Part shown: one piece after another, positions 46,538 through 55,568 of the stretch
How the letters are laid out: each line of letters begins with the position of its first letter
Position numbering within the stretch: position 1 is the first letter of the stretch
Origin: Streptococcus oralis
GTDB lineage: Bacteria > Bacillota > Bacilli > Lactobacillales > Streptococcaceae
Direction: 5' to 3'
Assembly (NCBI RefSeq): GCF_022749195.1
Contig: NZ_CP094226.1
Span: 1,700,001 to 1,764,000, forward strand
DNA length: 64,000 nt
Position numbers and translations under genes: made by a program
The notes under the pieces: generated by a model
Seen by the model: the letters and a program-made list of their open reading frames with translations, nothing else
What the model was told of the DNA's origin: nothing
The model's database searches: none

Positions 46538-47764
46538 CTAAATGCTCTCACGAATATTCAAGAGCATGACAAATGCGGTTAGGAGTAATAGCAATAGAAT
46601 AAAGCTGACCGATAGGACCCCAAAACTTGTAGCAATCATTACAAAAACGATTGTGAATAGACTTGGTAAAACAACCGTAATAGCACCAATAGAGGATTGA
46701 ACCGCTCCCATTGACTCCTCAGGTATTTGTTTAAAGACGAGTTCTTGCAATCTAGGAGACAGTAACCCTGCGATGAAGGCATCCAAGGAGCTGAAAAGCA
46801 GAATCAAGCCAAAATGAACTGTGGCAAATCCTACTAAAAGGAGTAACTGGATGACAACTGAGGCATATAGAGCTGTTTTTATAGAAATCGTATTTTTCAG
46901 ATAGCCACTTACAAGACTTCCAACAATAAGTGCTAACAATTCTAGTGTTGATAACAAAGCGAGAGATTGACCAGTTTGCAAATTCAAAAACGGTTGGTTT
47001 CTTAAAAAAAGAGTCGAAATAGGAACAGTGACATTGATCACAGCTTGGCTGATAGAGACGATAAATAAAATGAAGATTACTCTATCCATATTCCAGATCA
47101 ATTTCGATGATTGGAACAAATGCTGGCAAAACGATTTTATAGAAAGACCTTCTTGATAGCTAATTGTTTTTTCAACTTTCAAAAGATCATTTTTTATGAG
47201 AAGAATACCTACAAATGCTATCAGAAACGTCAGAGCGTTTAGCAAAGAAATAAACTGAATGGAAAGAATTCCTAGTAAAATCCCTCCTAGAATATTACTG
47301 ATTGTCCGAACTAAACTAACTGTGGATTGTTTAAAGCCAATGGCTTCTGTCAGATGTTCCTTCCCAATGATTCTTATAAAAATAGGAGTTAGCATGGCTC
47401 CTGAAAAGTAACTCAATGTATCCGACAAGAGATTCATTAAACAAATAAAGAATACGAGCCATAAGGAAAAGGACTGCCCTGAAAGCGAAAGTGCAACTAT
47501 AGAATAAAGTACAAATTTGACAAAACTAATAACCGTATACTTTAGAACACGATTGTGTTGAAAGTCAGCCAAAACTCCCATAAAGATTTGCAGAACTTGA
47601 GGAACAGTCTCTGAAATCGTAATGAGTAAAATCGCCAAGGGGGCAAACGAAGCGTCTGCCACATAATTCAAAAAAGCAAGATAAAAAATCGTATCCCCAA
47701 CCGTTGAAATCCACTGGTTGATGGTTAATTGCCTAAAATCTCTATTTTGAATAAATACTTTCAT
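46538..47764 (-). CDS. MFS efflux transporter (MefA/DUF-like)
   Basis: A 408-aa major facilitator with 12 membrane segments (FRQLTINQWISTVGDTIFYLA at the start resembles Mef-type macrolide efflux pumps; also GVLADFQHNR in loop 2-3). Substrate unknown. It follows a CPBP protease and an Rgg regulator in the same direction; the three may form one functional unit for peptide or toxin export and self-protection. SD AAAGGAG. Confidence 0.82.
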   Translation of the reverse strand: MKVFIQNRDFRQLTINQWISTVGDTIFYLAFLNYVADASFAPLAILLITISETVPQVLQIFMGVLADFQHNRVLKYTVISFVKFVLYSIVALSLSGQSFSLWLVFFICLMNLLSDTLSYFSGAMLTPIFIRIIGKEHLTEAIGFKQSTVSLVRTISNILGGILLGILSIQFISLLNALTFLIAFVGILLIKNDLLKVEKTISYQEGLSIKSFCQHLFQSSKLIWNMDRVIFILFIVSISQAVINVTVPISTLFLRNQPFLNLQTGQSLALLSTLELLALIVGSLVSGYLKNTISIKTALYASVVIQLLLLVGFATVHFGLILLFSSLDAFIAGLLSPRLQELVFKQIPEESMGAVQSSIGAITVVLPSLFTIVFVMIATSFGVLSVSFILLLLLLTAFVMLLNIRESI

Positions 47765-47834
47765 CGCAACTCCTTTTTGAGTTCAAATGGGAAGTTCTCC
47801 CCAAGGATAGACCGATATTGCTGAACACCTAAAA

Positions 47835-48500
47835 TTACAGCAACGGTAAAATTTGACCAATGCCATTGTAGACTATGTGCAGTCCAATAGGCCAATAAAT
47901 GGACTTTGTCACTCTAAATAAGACTGCAAATATGAGACCGCCACCCATATATACGAAAAAGTCTGTCAAGACCCAACCATGATTACTAATATGCAAGACC
48001 CCGAATAAAACAGCCGAACCGAGCACATCCAGTCCCCATTTCTTTCCTTTTTCCAGAGCGTTCATCACCAATCCACGATAAATCATCTCTTCAAAAATGG
48101 GACCTGCAATCACAGGATAAAAAAAATACATCAAAAATGCCGTTGCTCCTGTAAAAGTAGGAACATCCAGTTGATAAGCAATTTCATTTTTGGTAGGTGG
48201 GAAAAGATAAAATGTTACGAAATTCCAAACAACAAAAGCAAGAAGAGCTAAAAAGGAATAGAAAAGATAAGAACCTCTAAATTTTCGACTGTTAATTTTC
48301 TGCCATTTACCTGACCAAACCATAACAATAAAAGCAAGCAGAACCACAAGAAAATTCAACAGCATATCCGACAAATAATAGGCAAAGTCGGATAGAACCG
48401 CAGCAAGGTCGCTATGTAAAAGCAAACGAATCAAGAACTGGTCAGCAATGACAAGTAGAACAGCTATAAACAAGTAGTAGCGTGAGATTATCTTTTTCAT
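47835..48500 (-). CDS. CPBP family intramembrane glutamic endopeptidase
   Basis: A 221-aa protein with six to seven membrane helices and the CPBP motif EEMIYRG, then a later FGVLHISNHG. It lies directly after an Rgg gene, with its own promoter-like sequence (TATACT at 48532-48537, poor -35). In streptococci CPBP genes next to Rgg regulators are often part of quorum-controlled or bacteriocin-immunity loci. Substrate unknown. Confidence 0.85.
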   Translation of the reverse strand: MKKIISRYYLFIAVLLVIADQFLIRLLLHSDLAAVLSDFAYYLSDMLLNFLVVLLAFIVMVWSGKWQKINSRKFRGSYLFYSFLALLAFVVWNFVTFYLFPPTKNEIAYQLDVPTFTGATAFLMYFFYPVIAGPIFEEMIYRGLVMNALEKGKKWGLDVLGSAVLFGVLHISNHGWVLTDFFVYMGGGLIFAVLFRVTKSIYWPIGLHIVYNGIGQILPLL

Positions 48501-48562
48501 TTTATTTTCTCCTATACTATGAAATAAAGACAGTATAACACGAAAACTGCCCTATTTTAGAA

Positions 48563-48610
48563 AATCGCATATTTGACATTTTTTCTTATAGGAATTTCAG
48601 ATTTGCGATT
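48563..48610 (-). promoter_or_regulatory. Inverted repeat upstream of the CPBP gene, candidate Rgg operator
   Basis: AATCGCA (48563-48569) and TGCGATT (48604-48610) form arms, with TTTGACA and TTTCAGA-like sequence next to them, about 30 bases upstream of a -10 (48532-48537) that lacks a good -35. It sits between rgg and the CPBP gene. Confidence 0.4.
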
Positions 48611-48615
48611 GTTTG

Positions 48616-49479
48616 TTAGTCGATAAGGTCTTTGTATTGCTGTAAGCGTAATTCAAAAAGGGCTGTTAATTGGGGATTCTCTAATATTTGCAGAGATTGG
48701 ATAAAGTGTTCAATCTCTTTTTGATTGCTTCCCTTGGTCTGAAGGAAAACACTCATTTTCTTTAAAAACTGCCACAATAATTTCTCAAAAACATCGTATG
48801 GGCGGAGCATACTCTCCAGCTCGGCTTCAAAGATTGGGATATAAGAAAAAAGTTTGCGCTCCATGAGCTCTGAGATGATATTTAACAGTCCTTGTTTCAT
48901 ATACAATCGATTGTGTACTAACTCTTTAAATTCCTTAGATTTTTCAAGTAAAGAGGTTGATAAAAAGATTAGATCTTGGTTGCTCAAGAAGGGCATGGTA
49001 TTGCAAAAAATATAGAGTTCAAACCAGGTCCAAGACTCGATAGCATAGAGGTAAGTAGTTAAAAACTCGCTATCCTCCTCTTCTAACGGATAGTTTTTAT
49101 CCAAGGAATGGATAGCATCTTTGATCACAATAGCATTCAAACAACGATAGGTCTGCGCTATCTGTTCCTGCTCGATTTCCTCCAACAGTTGCTCTAATCC
49201 TGCTATATCTTGATGAGCAAAGCGATCCACAACCCTTCTACCGATTCGCATATGTGGGGATTCCTGGTAATTATTAAGCTTGTGTCCAAACTCGTCGAAG
49301 GTCACATTTATCCCTTGTATAGCTAGGATCAACTTATCCGCAGACAACATAGACTGCCCTAGTTCAAACTTAGATAGCTGGGATGCTGTCAGGCCATCAC
49401 ATGCCACATCTGACTGCTTAAGCTTCCTAGCCAATCGCAATTCCTTGTAAAATTCTCCCAATTCCATTCTCTCAATCAT
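48616..49479 (-). CDS. Rgg/GadR/MutR family transcriptional regulator
   Basis: A 287-aa Rgg regulator. N-terminal HTH_XRE domain (about 8-62; LKQSDVACDGLTASQLSKFE) and C-terminal tetratricopeptide-like Rgg_C domain (about 70-287) that binds short pheromones in known members. Start at MIERMELGEF (49479), SD AGGAGGTGGTAAG. The ATG at 49503 directly abuts TATAAT (49504-49509) and is excluded. It resembles pneumococcal Rgg0144 in sequence and place next to tsaD. No SHP-like peptide gene was found beside it. Confidence 0.88.
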   Translation of the reverse strand: MIERMELGEFYKELRLARKLKQSDVACDGLTASQLSKFELGQSMLSADKLILAIQGINVTFDEFGHKLNNYQESPHMRIGRRVVDRFAHQDIAGLEQLLEEIEQEQIAQTYRCLNAIVIKDAIHSLDKNYPLEEEDSEFLTTYLYAIESWTWFELYIFCNTMPFLSNQDLIFLSTSLLEKSKEFKELVHNRLYMKQGLLNIISELMERKLFSYIPIFEAELESMLRPYDVFEKLLWQFLKKMSVFLQTKGSNQKEIEHFIQSLQILENPQLTALFELRLQQYKDLID

Positions 49480-49503
49480 CTTACCACCTCCTAGCTTTTG
49501 CAT

Positions 49504-49533
49504 ATTATATCATTATTTTCATAGTTCTATCAA
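49504..49533 (-). promoter_or_regulatory. rgg promoter
   Basis: On the minus strand TTGATA (49528-49533), 18 bases, TATAAT (49504-49509), about 25 bases before the chosen start codon. Confidence 0.7.
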
Positions 49534-49556
49534 AATATTCTGACACTTTAAAAAGT

Positions 49557-49583
49557 GAAAAAGCCAGCCTCAAGCTGACTCTT
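49557..49583 (-). terminator. Terminator of the tsaB-rimI-tsaD operon
   Basis: On the minus strand AGTCAGC-TTGAG-GCTGGCT forms a stem followed by TTTTTC, starting at the tsaD stop. Confidence 0.7.
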
Positions 49584-50593
49584 TATTCCATAGTATCAAA
49601 GGCGAGACTTGGTTTGGCATTTAGCTCCAAGCCTGCAAAGTTTTCTTTGTTCCACTCGCTAACACTAGCATAAGCAATCATACCCGCATTGTCTCCGCAA
49701 AGTCGCAGAGGAGGAATGATAACCTTGACGTCAGTGATTTCGGCTGCTAGGCGTTCTCTGAGGCCTTTATTGGCCGCCACACCACCTGCGACAACAAGGG
49801 TTTTAACAGGGTATTTATCTAAAGCCTTCTTGGTCTTAGCCATGAGAATATCCATGACAGCTGCTTGGAAGGAAGCGCACAAATCCTCTGTAGACAGGCT
49901 TTCTCCTTTTTGCTCGGCATTGTGGTGAAGATTTATAAAGGCAGACTTCAAACCAGAGAATGAAAACTCCAGATTGTCTTCCTTGATCATAGCACGTGGG
50001 AAATCATAAACATCCTGACCTTGATGGGCCAACTCGTCAATCTCGCGACCAGCTGGATAGGTCAAGCCCATGACACGTCCGACCTTGTCATAGGCCTCCC
50101 CAACCGCATCATCACGAGTTTCCCCAACAATCTTATAATCCCCAGCCTCAGAAACATAGACTAACTCTGTGTGCCCACCACTGACCAAGAGTGCCAACAA
50201 AGGAAACTCCAAAGGCTCCACACTCTGAGCTGCCATGAGGTGGCCAGCCATGTGATTAACGGGAATTAGAGGTAGTCCATGCGCCCAAGCAAAGGCCTTG
50301 GCAGCTGACAAACCAACTAGCAAAGCTCCAACTAATCCTGGCCCATAGGTAACGGCAACGGCTGTCACATCTTCTTCTGTAATTCCTGCTTCTGCTAGAG
50401 CCTCCTCGATACAGGCTGTAATGACCTCGACATGGTGACGACTGGCAACTTCTGGCACCACGCCTCCAAAACGTTTGTGACTCTCAATTTGACTAGCAAT
50501 GACATTGGATAAGAGCTGGTCGTCGTTTTTCAGTACGGCGACACTGGTCTCATCGCAGGATGTCTCAAATGCTAAAATATATCTATCCTTCAT
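49583..50593 (-). CDS. tsaD: tRNA threonylcarbamoyladenosine transferase TsaD
   Basis: A 336-aa ASKHA-fold protein that transfers threonylcarbamoyl to A37 of ANN-decoding tRNAs, with TsaB (and TsaE elsewhere). Motifs: [11 protein letters not shown] at the start, metal-binding [14 protein letters not shown] and [13 protein letters not shown]. It overlaps rimI by 11 bases in the tsaB-rimI-tsaD operon. Confidence 0.96.
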   Translation of the reverse strand: MKDRYILAFETSCDETSVAVLKNDDQLLSNVIASQIESHKRFGGVVPEVASRHHVEVITACIEEALAEAGITEEDVTAVAVTYGPGLVGALLVGLSAAKAFAWAHGLPLIPVNHMAGHLMAAQSVEPLEFPLLALLVSGGHTELVYVSEAGDYKIVGETRDDAVGEAYDKVGRVMGLTYPAGREIDELAHQGQDVYDFPRAMIKEDNLEFSFSGLKSAFINLHHNAEQKGESLSTEDLCASFQAAVMDILMAKTKKALDKYPVKTLVVAGGVAANKGLRERLAAEITDVKVIIPPLRLCGDNAGMIAYASVSEWNKENFAGLELNAKPSLAFDTME

Positions 50594-51020
50594 CTACTTC
50601 TCTCTTCATGATAATGGCGTCCTCAGCTGGGTCATGGTAGTAGGCCTTTCTCTCAGCGATGACCGCCATCTTTTCTTTCTTGTAAAATGCTTGCGCTCGT
50701 TGGTTTGACTTTCTGACTTCGAGGAAAATTTCCTTATCTACCGGCAATTGAGCAAACAAAGCTGACGCAATCCCCTGACCCTGATAGGTTTGTTTGACAG
50801 CGATTTGTAGGACTTCTGCTTCAAAAAGATTCTCCTGAACAGCTAGAAAGCCAATCACTTCTGCCCCATCATAAGCTAGAGCGTACCAAGTCTGGTCTTG
50901 GGACAGGTCTGCTTGAATTTGTTCCAGCATCCAAGGGCTAACTGAGTAAACATCCGCCATGACAGCGTAGATGGCTTGAGCCAGGTCAGGCTGTCTTTGG
51001 ATTCTTTTGATTTCTATCAT
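50583..51020 (-). CDS. rimI: Ribosomal protein S18 N-acetyltransferase RimI-like
   Basis: A 145-aa GNAT acetyltransferase. The acetyl-CoA loop is [12 protein letters not shown] (motif A), with [19 protein letters not shown] after it. In this operon it is annotated as RimI, acetylating an N-terminus (ribosomal S18 in E. coli); the Gram-positive target is less sure. It overlaps tsaB by 4 bases and tsaD by 11. Confidence 0.88.
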   Translation of the reverse strand: MIEIKRIQRQPDLAQAIYAVMADVYSVSPWMLEQIQADLSQDQTWYALAYDGAEVIGFLAVQENLFEAEVLQIAVKQTYQGQGIASALFAQLPVDKEIFLEVRKSNQRAQAFYKKEKMAVIAERKAYYHDPAEDAIIMKREVDEG

Positions 51021-51700
51021 AGGCGTTTAATGTAGGACTCGCCAGACTCGGTGTGGTTCTTGAGCCAATTTTCCTCGGCTTCGACACGCTTGAGGTAATT
51101 TGGTACAAAGTCGTGCAAGGAGTCTGCTTTCTTGTCCCAAGCCCACAAAGCTAGATTAGCTGCATTTGGCAAGGTTTCCTGGTAACTAGCTTGTGGTAGC
51201 TGTTCTTGGATTTGCTCCACAAAGGCTCCAACTTCTCCGACAAAAGTCACCTGGTCAGCATCCTTGACTTTTTCTAGCACTTCCGCAAAGGACAGATGTG
51301 CTTCTGCCATGACAGGTTTGGCATTTTCATAAAATCCTGCATAAACATTGTTACGGCGTGCATCCATGATAGGAACCACCAAGCCTTCTTGCTGACTTGG
51401 TACCAGAGACAAAAGACTCGACATACCAACTAACTCAATGTTCAGGGTATGAGCCAAGGTCTTGGCAGTCGCTACTGCAATTCGCAAACCTGTGTAGCTA
51501 CCTGGTCCTTCAGCCACCACGATTCGATCCAAATCCTTTGGAGTCCAATCCAAACTTACCATCAAAAAATCAATGGCAGGCATGAGGGTAATACTGTGAT
51601 TTTTCTTGATATTAATCGTCGTCTCGGCAAGAACCTGCTTGTCCTCTAAAATGGCTAGAGAAAGAGCCTTGCTGGACGTATCAAAAGCTAATACTTTCAT
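51017..51700 (-). CDS. tsaB: tRNA threonylcarbamoyladenosine modification protein TsaB
   Basis: A 227-aa ASKHA-like partner of TsaD. MKVLAFDTSSKALSLAIL at the start and VAEGPGSYTGLRIAVATAKTLA are typical of TsaB. It is the first gene of the operon; a TATAAT lies about 35 bases upstream. Confidence 0.94.
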   Translation of the reverse strand: MKVLAFDTSSKALSLAILEDKQVLAETTINIKKNHSITLMPAIDFLMVSLDWTPKDLDRIVVAEGPGSYTGLRIAVATAKTLAHTLNIELVGMSSLLSLVPSQQEGLVVPIMDARRNNVYAGFYENAKPVMAEAHLSFAEVLEKVKDADQVTFVGEVGAFVEQIQEQLPQASYQETLPNAANLALWAWDKKADSLHDFVPNYLKRVEAEENWLKNHTESGESYIKRL

Positions 51701-52040
51701 AACACATTCCTATCTTTTTGTCTGTTTACTATTATACTACAAAAGCCAGCACATGGGAATTTTCTTTGTTTTAAAACAAAAGGAGCTTGCCACTTAGGAC
51801 AAGCAATTCTGCACAAAAAATTCAAAAAAACGGTAGATTTTTTCTATCTTTTCCAATAGGAAAGTAAACAAGGGATTGAAAGGTTAGCCATAAGAAGTTT
51901 AGATAAAACATATATGCTTTGGATCGATATTTGATACGAAAGTTCATCGTAAACATAAGGATATCACCTGAAAATAGAAAAATCCGCCCCCTCTACCAAG
52001 ACGAGGTGGATTTTCTGTATATCTAGAGGAATAATTGACT
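51701..52040. other. Intergenic between tsaB and the 71-aa membrane protein gene
   Basis: A 340-bp gap. It contains the tsaB promoter (TATAAT near 51733) and, at 51978-52018 on the minus strand, a hairpin (AAAATCC / GGATTTT with T residues) ending the 71-aa protein gene. The middle (51790-51970) is AT-rich; no ORF with SD and no repeat was recognised there. Confidence 0.5.
51978..52018 (-). terminator. Terminator of the 71-aa membrane protein gene
   Basis: On the minus strand AAAATCC-aCC and GGgc-GGATTTTT arms pair around a long loop, followed by T residues. Confidence 0.6.
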
Positions 52041-52256
52041 TTAGGCATTTAAACCAAAGTAGAAAACGAGCCAGACAACATAGGTGACCAGGAGGAGAAA
52101 AATTGAATAGAGCGTCACAAAAGCAAGCTTCCAAAGGAACTTTGTTTTGCGGTGTTCCAGATGCACAAACAGGGCATTCCCCCCATAGACACAAGCCACA
52201 AAGACTACAAACATCAAGAGGCGAACCCCTACTGCAAATTCAAACAAACTAAACAT
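52041..52256 (-). CDS. 71-aa two-helix membrane protein, possible immunity-type protein
   Basis: Start MFSLFEFAVGVRLLM (52256) has a strong SD (AAAGGAGGATTAAGA). The frame stays open upstream into a decayed gene, which should not be translated with it. Two membrane helices (about 7-25 and 42-65) and a short basic loop (HLEHRKTKFLWK). It lies at the place where I recall the competence-induced bacteriocin genes cibABC in the pneumococcus, whose CibC is a similarly small immunity protein. No cin-box is present. Similarity to CibC is not established. Confidence 0.6.
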   Translation of the reverse strand: MFSLFEFAVGVRLLMFVVFVACVYGGNALFVHLEHRKTKFLWKLAFVTLYSIFLLLVTYVVWLVFYFGLNA

Positions 52257-52490
52257 TCTTAATCCTCCTTTTGGTATTCCTATTTTTATATAAACTGTTG
52301 ACAATGTTGGTCTATCAATGTTAAAATGTAATTCAACACTGGTTGGAAAATCAGGTTGAGTCGTTGACTCTTCGGGTTGCAGTGCTATCCCTGAAACTTT
52401 GGTTTCTAAAGAACTGAAATTGCGATTGAACAATTCGCCCCCAGTGTTTGACTGCTCTTGACTTCGGTCAGGAGCTTTTTGATGCCTTTA
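52257..52490 (-). pseudogene. Decayed module 3 of a repeated protein
   Basis: In one frame the minus strand reads KAPDRSQEQSNTGGELFNRN, then SLETKVSGIALQPEES, then QPDFPTSVELHFNID before it diverges. It aligns with module 2 (KALDQSQEPTNNIGGELINRN, QPDFPTNVQLYFNID). It has no start codon with an SD and runs into the 71-aa gene. I read it as a tandem-duplicate fragment. Confidence 0.6.
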
Positions 52491-52510
52491 AAGTTGATTC
52501 CCTCAGTAAG

Positions 52511-52933
52511 TTATAGTAAAGTATAAATATCGAGAGGATAACGTAGGGCGACTGGTAACAGAGCGTTCAGTTGGTTATCTTCGTTAAAAGCGTAGATGAT
52601 TTTTTGATTGGCAAATCTATCTAAATATTGTTGTGCTGACCGTTGCAAAGCATCCGCATACTTATTTAAAGTCCTTATGTCCGCATCTTCAGGGTATTTG
52701 TAACCACCACGCAACCGATAACTTGACTTCACTGACTTGTCAATGTTAAAATATAATTGAACATTGGTAGGAAAATCAGGTTGAGCCTTTGGCTCTTCAG
52801 GCTGTGGTGCTGTCCTTGAAGGTTCGCCTTCTAAATAACCGGAATTGCGATTGATTAGTTCGCCCCCAATGTTATTAGTAGGCTCTTGACTTTGGTCAAG
52901 GGCTTTTCCTTGCCTGTTCAGTAAGCACTCCAC
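52511..52933 (-). pseudogene. Module 2 of a repeated protein, no clear start
   Basis: An open frame of 140 codons from a GTG without SD. It holds KALDQSQEP, GGELINRNSGYLEGEPSRTA, PQPEEPKAQPDFPTNVQLYF and a C-terminal part (ADIRTLNKYADALQRSAQQY, LDRFANQKIIYAFNEDNQ) absent from module 3. It seems to be the 3' end of a longer gene whose 5' end is broken by the stop in module 1. No family recognised. It could be a real but truncated protein. Confidence 0.5.
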
Positions 52934-53179
52934 TCCATCTTGCTATTTCTACATCGTTATACTTATAGATTGACTTCTTAGCCTCATAGATGATAAAATA
53001 GGGTAAAGGTTGAGATTTGGTCTGACTTGGTGACAAGTCTTTCAAAGGTTGTGATTCAATCACTTCAGGTAATGGTGCTGCCCCTTGAGCTTGCTCAGAA
53101 AGATCCCTTAATTTTGTCTTAGCCTTTTTATTTGCTCTTGAGATTTCTCAAGAGCTTTTTCTTTTTTCAAAGATACCAT
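52934..53179 (-). pseudogene. Decayed module 1 of a repeated protein
   Basis: The minus strand has a 23-codon ORF (53108-53179; KKEKALEKSQEQIKRLRQN) followed in another frame by AQGAAPLPEVIESQPLKDL and PYFIIYEAKKSIYKYNDVE, ending at a stop (KSP-stop). The repeated KALEKSQEQ motif links it to modules 2 and 3 (KALDQSQEP, KAPDRSQEQ). At least one frame change breaks it. Confidence 0.5.
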
Positions 53180-53488
53180 CCTGTCCCAACCATCTACTCC
53201 AACGATTAATGAAACTAGAACTGTATTCTTCCTTAAATCCACTATCTCTTTATATTCCCCCTTTCATTATAACACCTAAGCGCTCTCTGACCAAATCCTA
53301 CCTGTCTTTTTGCTCCTTCTTCCCCTCCCTACTTTCTCATTTTCCCTCTTTTACTAATTTTTCATTTTGTGGTATAATTGAAATAATTGTAACGAATCAA
53401 GGTCAATCTAGACAAAAAATGGAATGAAATCAAGCAAATCTCTGCTAAAAGTTTGGAATAAGCTGACCTGTAAATAGAAAGGAACTAT
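53180..53488. other. Intergenic before rpoY
   Basis: About 310 bp, pyrimidine-rich on the plus strand from 53235 to 53365. An extended -10 (TGGTATAAT, TATAAT at 53373-53378) gives a likely promoter for rpoY-rnjA with a leader of about 105 bases. No ORF with an SD seen. Confidence 0.55.
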
Positions 53489-53722
53489 ATGATTTACAAA
53501 GTTTTTTATCAAGAAACAAAAGAACGTAGCCCACGTCGTGAAACAACACGCTCGCTTTACCTAGACATCGATGCCAACTCAGAACTTGAGGGACGTATCG
53601 CTGCTCGCCAACTTGTCGAAGAAAACCGCCCAGAGTACAATATCGAATTTATCGAACTCTTGTCTGACAAATTGCTAGATTACGAAAAAGAAACTGGCGC
53701 TTTCGAGATTACGGAGTTCTAA
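53489..53722 (+). CDS. rpoY: RNA polymerase epsilon subunit
   Basis: A 77-aa protein of the DUF1447/RpoY family ([20 protein letters not shown] at the start), a small non-essential subunit of Firmicutes RNA polymerase. It lies one base before rnjA, the conserved pairing in Firmicutes. SD GAAAGGAAC. Confidence 0.93.
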   Translation: MIYKVFYQETKERSPRRETTRSLYLDIDANSELEGRIAARQLVEENRPEYNIEFIELLSDKLLDYEKETGAFEITEF

Positions 53723-53723
53723 T

Positions 53724-55406
53724 ATGGCCTACACTCTTAAACCTGAAGAAGTCGGCGTTTTTGCCATCGGTGGTCTGGGAGAAATCGGGAAAAACACTTA
53801 CGGAATTGAATACCAAGACGAGATTATTATCGTCGATGCTGGGATTAAATTCCCAGAAGATGACTTGCTGGGTATCGACTATGTCATTCCTGATTACTCT
53901 TACATCGTGGACAATATCGACCGCGTCAAGGCTGTCTTAATCACACACGGACACGAGGACCACATCGGTGGGATCCCTTTCCTGCTCAAGCAAGCAAACG
54001 TCCCTATCTATGCTGGACCACTTGCCCTGGCTTTGATCCGTGGAAAACTTGAAGAACACGGTCTCTTGCGCAACGCCAAACTTTACGAAATCAACCACAA
54101 TACTGAGTTGACCTTTAAAAATCTCAAGGCAACTTTCTTTAGAACCACTCACTCTATTCCAGAGCCTTTGGGGATTGTCATTCATACTCCTCAAGGGAAA
54201 ATCGTCTGTACGGGTGACTTTAAGTTTGACTTTACTCCAGTTGGGGAACCAGCGGACTTGCACCGTATGGCAGCCCTTGGTGAAGAAGGCGTGCTCTGTC
54301 TCCTCTCTGACTCGACAAATGCAGAAGTGCCAACCTTTACCAACTCTGAAAAAGTCGTTGGCCAGTCCATCATGAAGATCATTCAAGGTATTGAAGGACG
54401 CATCATCTTTGCATCCTTTGCTTCAAATATCTTCCGTCTCCAGCAAGCAACAGATGCCGCTGTTAAGACTGGACGCAAGATTGCGGTCTTTGGTCGTTCT
54501 ATGGAAAAAGCCATTGTCAACGGTATCGAGCTTGGCTACATCAAAGCTCCTAAGGGAACCTTTATCGAGCCAAATGAAATCAAAGACTATCCTGCAGGCG
54601 AGGTTCTTATCCTCTGTACAGGTAGTCAGGGCGAGCCGATGGCAGCCCTCTCTCGTATCGCTAACGGAACCCACCGTCAGGTGCAACTTCAACCCGGCGA
54701 TACCGTTATCTTCTCTTCTAGCCCAATCCCTGGAAACACGACTAGCGTCAACAAGCTGATTAACATCATTTCTGAAGCTGGTGTCGAAGTCATTCACGGG
54801 AAGATTAACAATATCCACACCTCTGGACACGGCGGTCAGCAAGAGCAAAAACTCATGCTCCGCTTGATTAAGCCGAAATACTTCATGCCTGTCCACGGTG
54901 AATATCGTATGCAGAAAGTCCACGCTGGACTAGCGGTGGATACAGGTGTCGAAAAGGACAATATCTTTATCATGAGCAATGGTGATGTGCTTGCCCTTAC
55001 TGCTGACTCAGCTCGTATCGCAGGTCATTTCAATGCCCAAGACATCTATGTCGATGGAAATCGTATCGGTGAAATCGGCGCTGCTGTCCTCAAAGACCGT
55101 CGTGATCTATCCGAAGACGGTGTCGTTCTAGCAGTCGCAACTGTTGACTTCAAGTCTAAAATGATCTTGTCTGGTCCAGACATCCTCAGCCGAGGCTTTG
55201 TCTACATGCGAGAGTCTGGCGACTTGATTCGCCAAAGCCAGCGCATCCTCTTCAATGCAATTCGTATCGCATTAAAAAACAAGGATGCTAGTATCCAATC
55301 TGTCAATGGTGCTATTGTCAACGCCATTCGTCCTTTCCTCTATGAAAATACAGAACGTGAACCGATTATCATCCCGATGATCCTCACACCAGATGAAGAA
55401 GAATAA
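53724..55406 (+). CDS. rnjA: Ribonuclease J1
   Basis: A 560-aa metallo-beta-lactamase/beta-CASP ribonuclease with 5' exonuclease and endonuclease activity, central to mRNA decay and rRNA maturation. The zinc motif H75-G-H77-E-D79-H80 and later [10 protein letters not shown] and SGHGG (beta-CASP) are present, with a C-terminal domain after about 450. Length fits RNase J1. A terminator (ACAGCCCC..GGAGCTGT with T residues) follows at 55412-55443. Confidence 0.95.
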   Translation: MAYTLKPEEVGVFAIGGLGEIGKNTYGIEYQDEIIIVDAGIKFPEDDLLGIDYVIPDYSYIVDNIDRVKAVLITHGHEDHIGGIPFLLKQANVPIYAGPLALALIRGKLEEHGLLRNAKLYEINHNTELTFKNLKATFFRTTHSIPEPLGIVIHTPQGKIVCTGDFKFDFTPVGEPADLHRMAALGEEGVLCLLSDSTNAEVPTFTNSEKVVGQSIMKIIQGIEGRIIFASFASNIFRLQQATDAAVKTGRKIAVFGRSMEKAIVNGIELGYIKAPKGTFIEPNEIKDYPAGEVLILCTGSQGEPMAALSRIANGTHRQVQLQPGDTVIFSSSPIPGNTTSVNKLINIISEAGVEVIHGKINNIHTSGHGGQQEQKLMLRLIKPKYFMPVHGEYRMQKVHAGLAVDTGVEKDNIFIMSNGDVLALTADSARIAGHFNAQDIYVDGNRIGEIGAAVLKDRRDLSEDGVVLAVATVDFKSKMILSGPDILSRGFVYMRESGDLIRQSQRILFNAIRIALKNKDASIQSVNGAIVNAIRPFLYENTEREPIIIPMILTPDEEE

Positions 55407-55411
55407 ATCAA

Positions 55412-55443
55412 CAAAACAGCCCCGTCTTCGGAGCTGTTTTTTC
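55412..55443 (+). terminator. Terminator of rpoY-rnjA
   Basis: AAAACAGCcCC and GGaGCTGTTTT pair around GTCTTC, followed by further T residues. Confidence 0.82.
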
Positions 55444-55463
55444 TATGCTTTCTTTTGAGATTG

Positions 55464-55568
55464 AAACTCAATAAAAATCGAAATCAGACTAGAAGGCTAG
55501 GCGAAAGCATAACTTGAGTTAGGTGAGCCGAAGCCGACGACGTATCATTTTGATTTTTGAAGAGTTTT
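55464..55568 (-). repeat. Degenerate BOX-like element forming the mnmG 3' end
   Basis: Begins AAACTCAATAAAAATCGAAA and ends GATTTTTGAAGAGTTTT; the ends match the BOX copies at 19529 and 25870 but the centre (GCATAACTTGAGTTAGGTGA, then GACGACGTATCATTT) has diverged. About 105 bp, the same length as the two intact copies. Its right end overlaps the last codons of mnmG. Confidence 0.6.

Noticed and set aside
48517..48579. 20-codon minus ORF between rgg and the CPBP gene as an SHP pheromone
   Set aside because: No SD, covers the CPBP promoter, and its C-terminus does not resemble SHP peptides.
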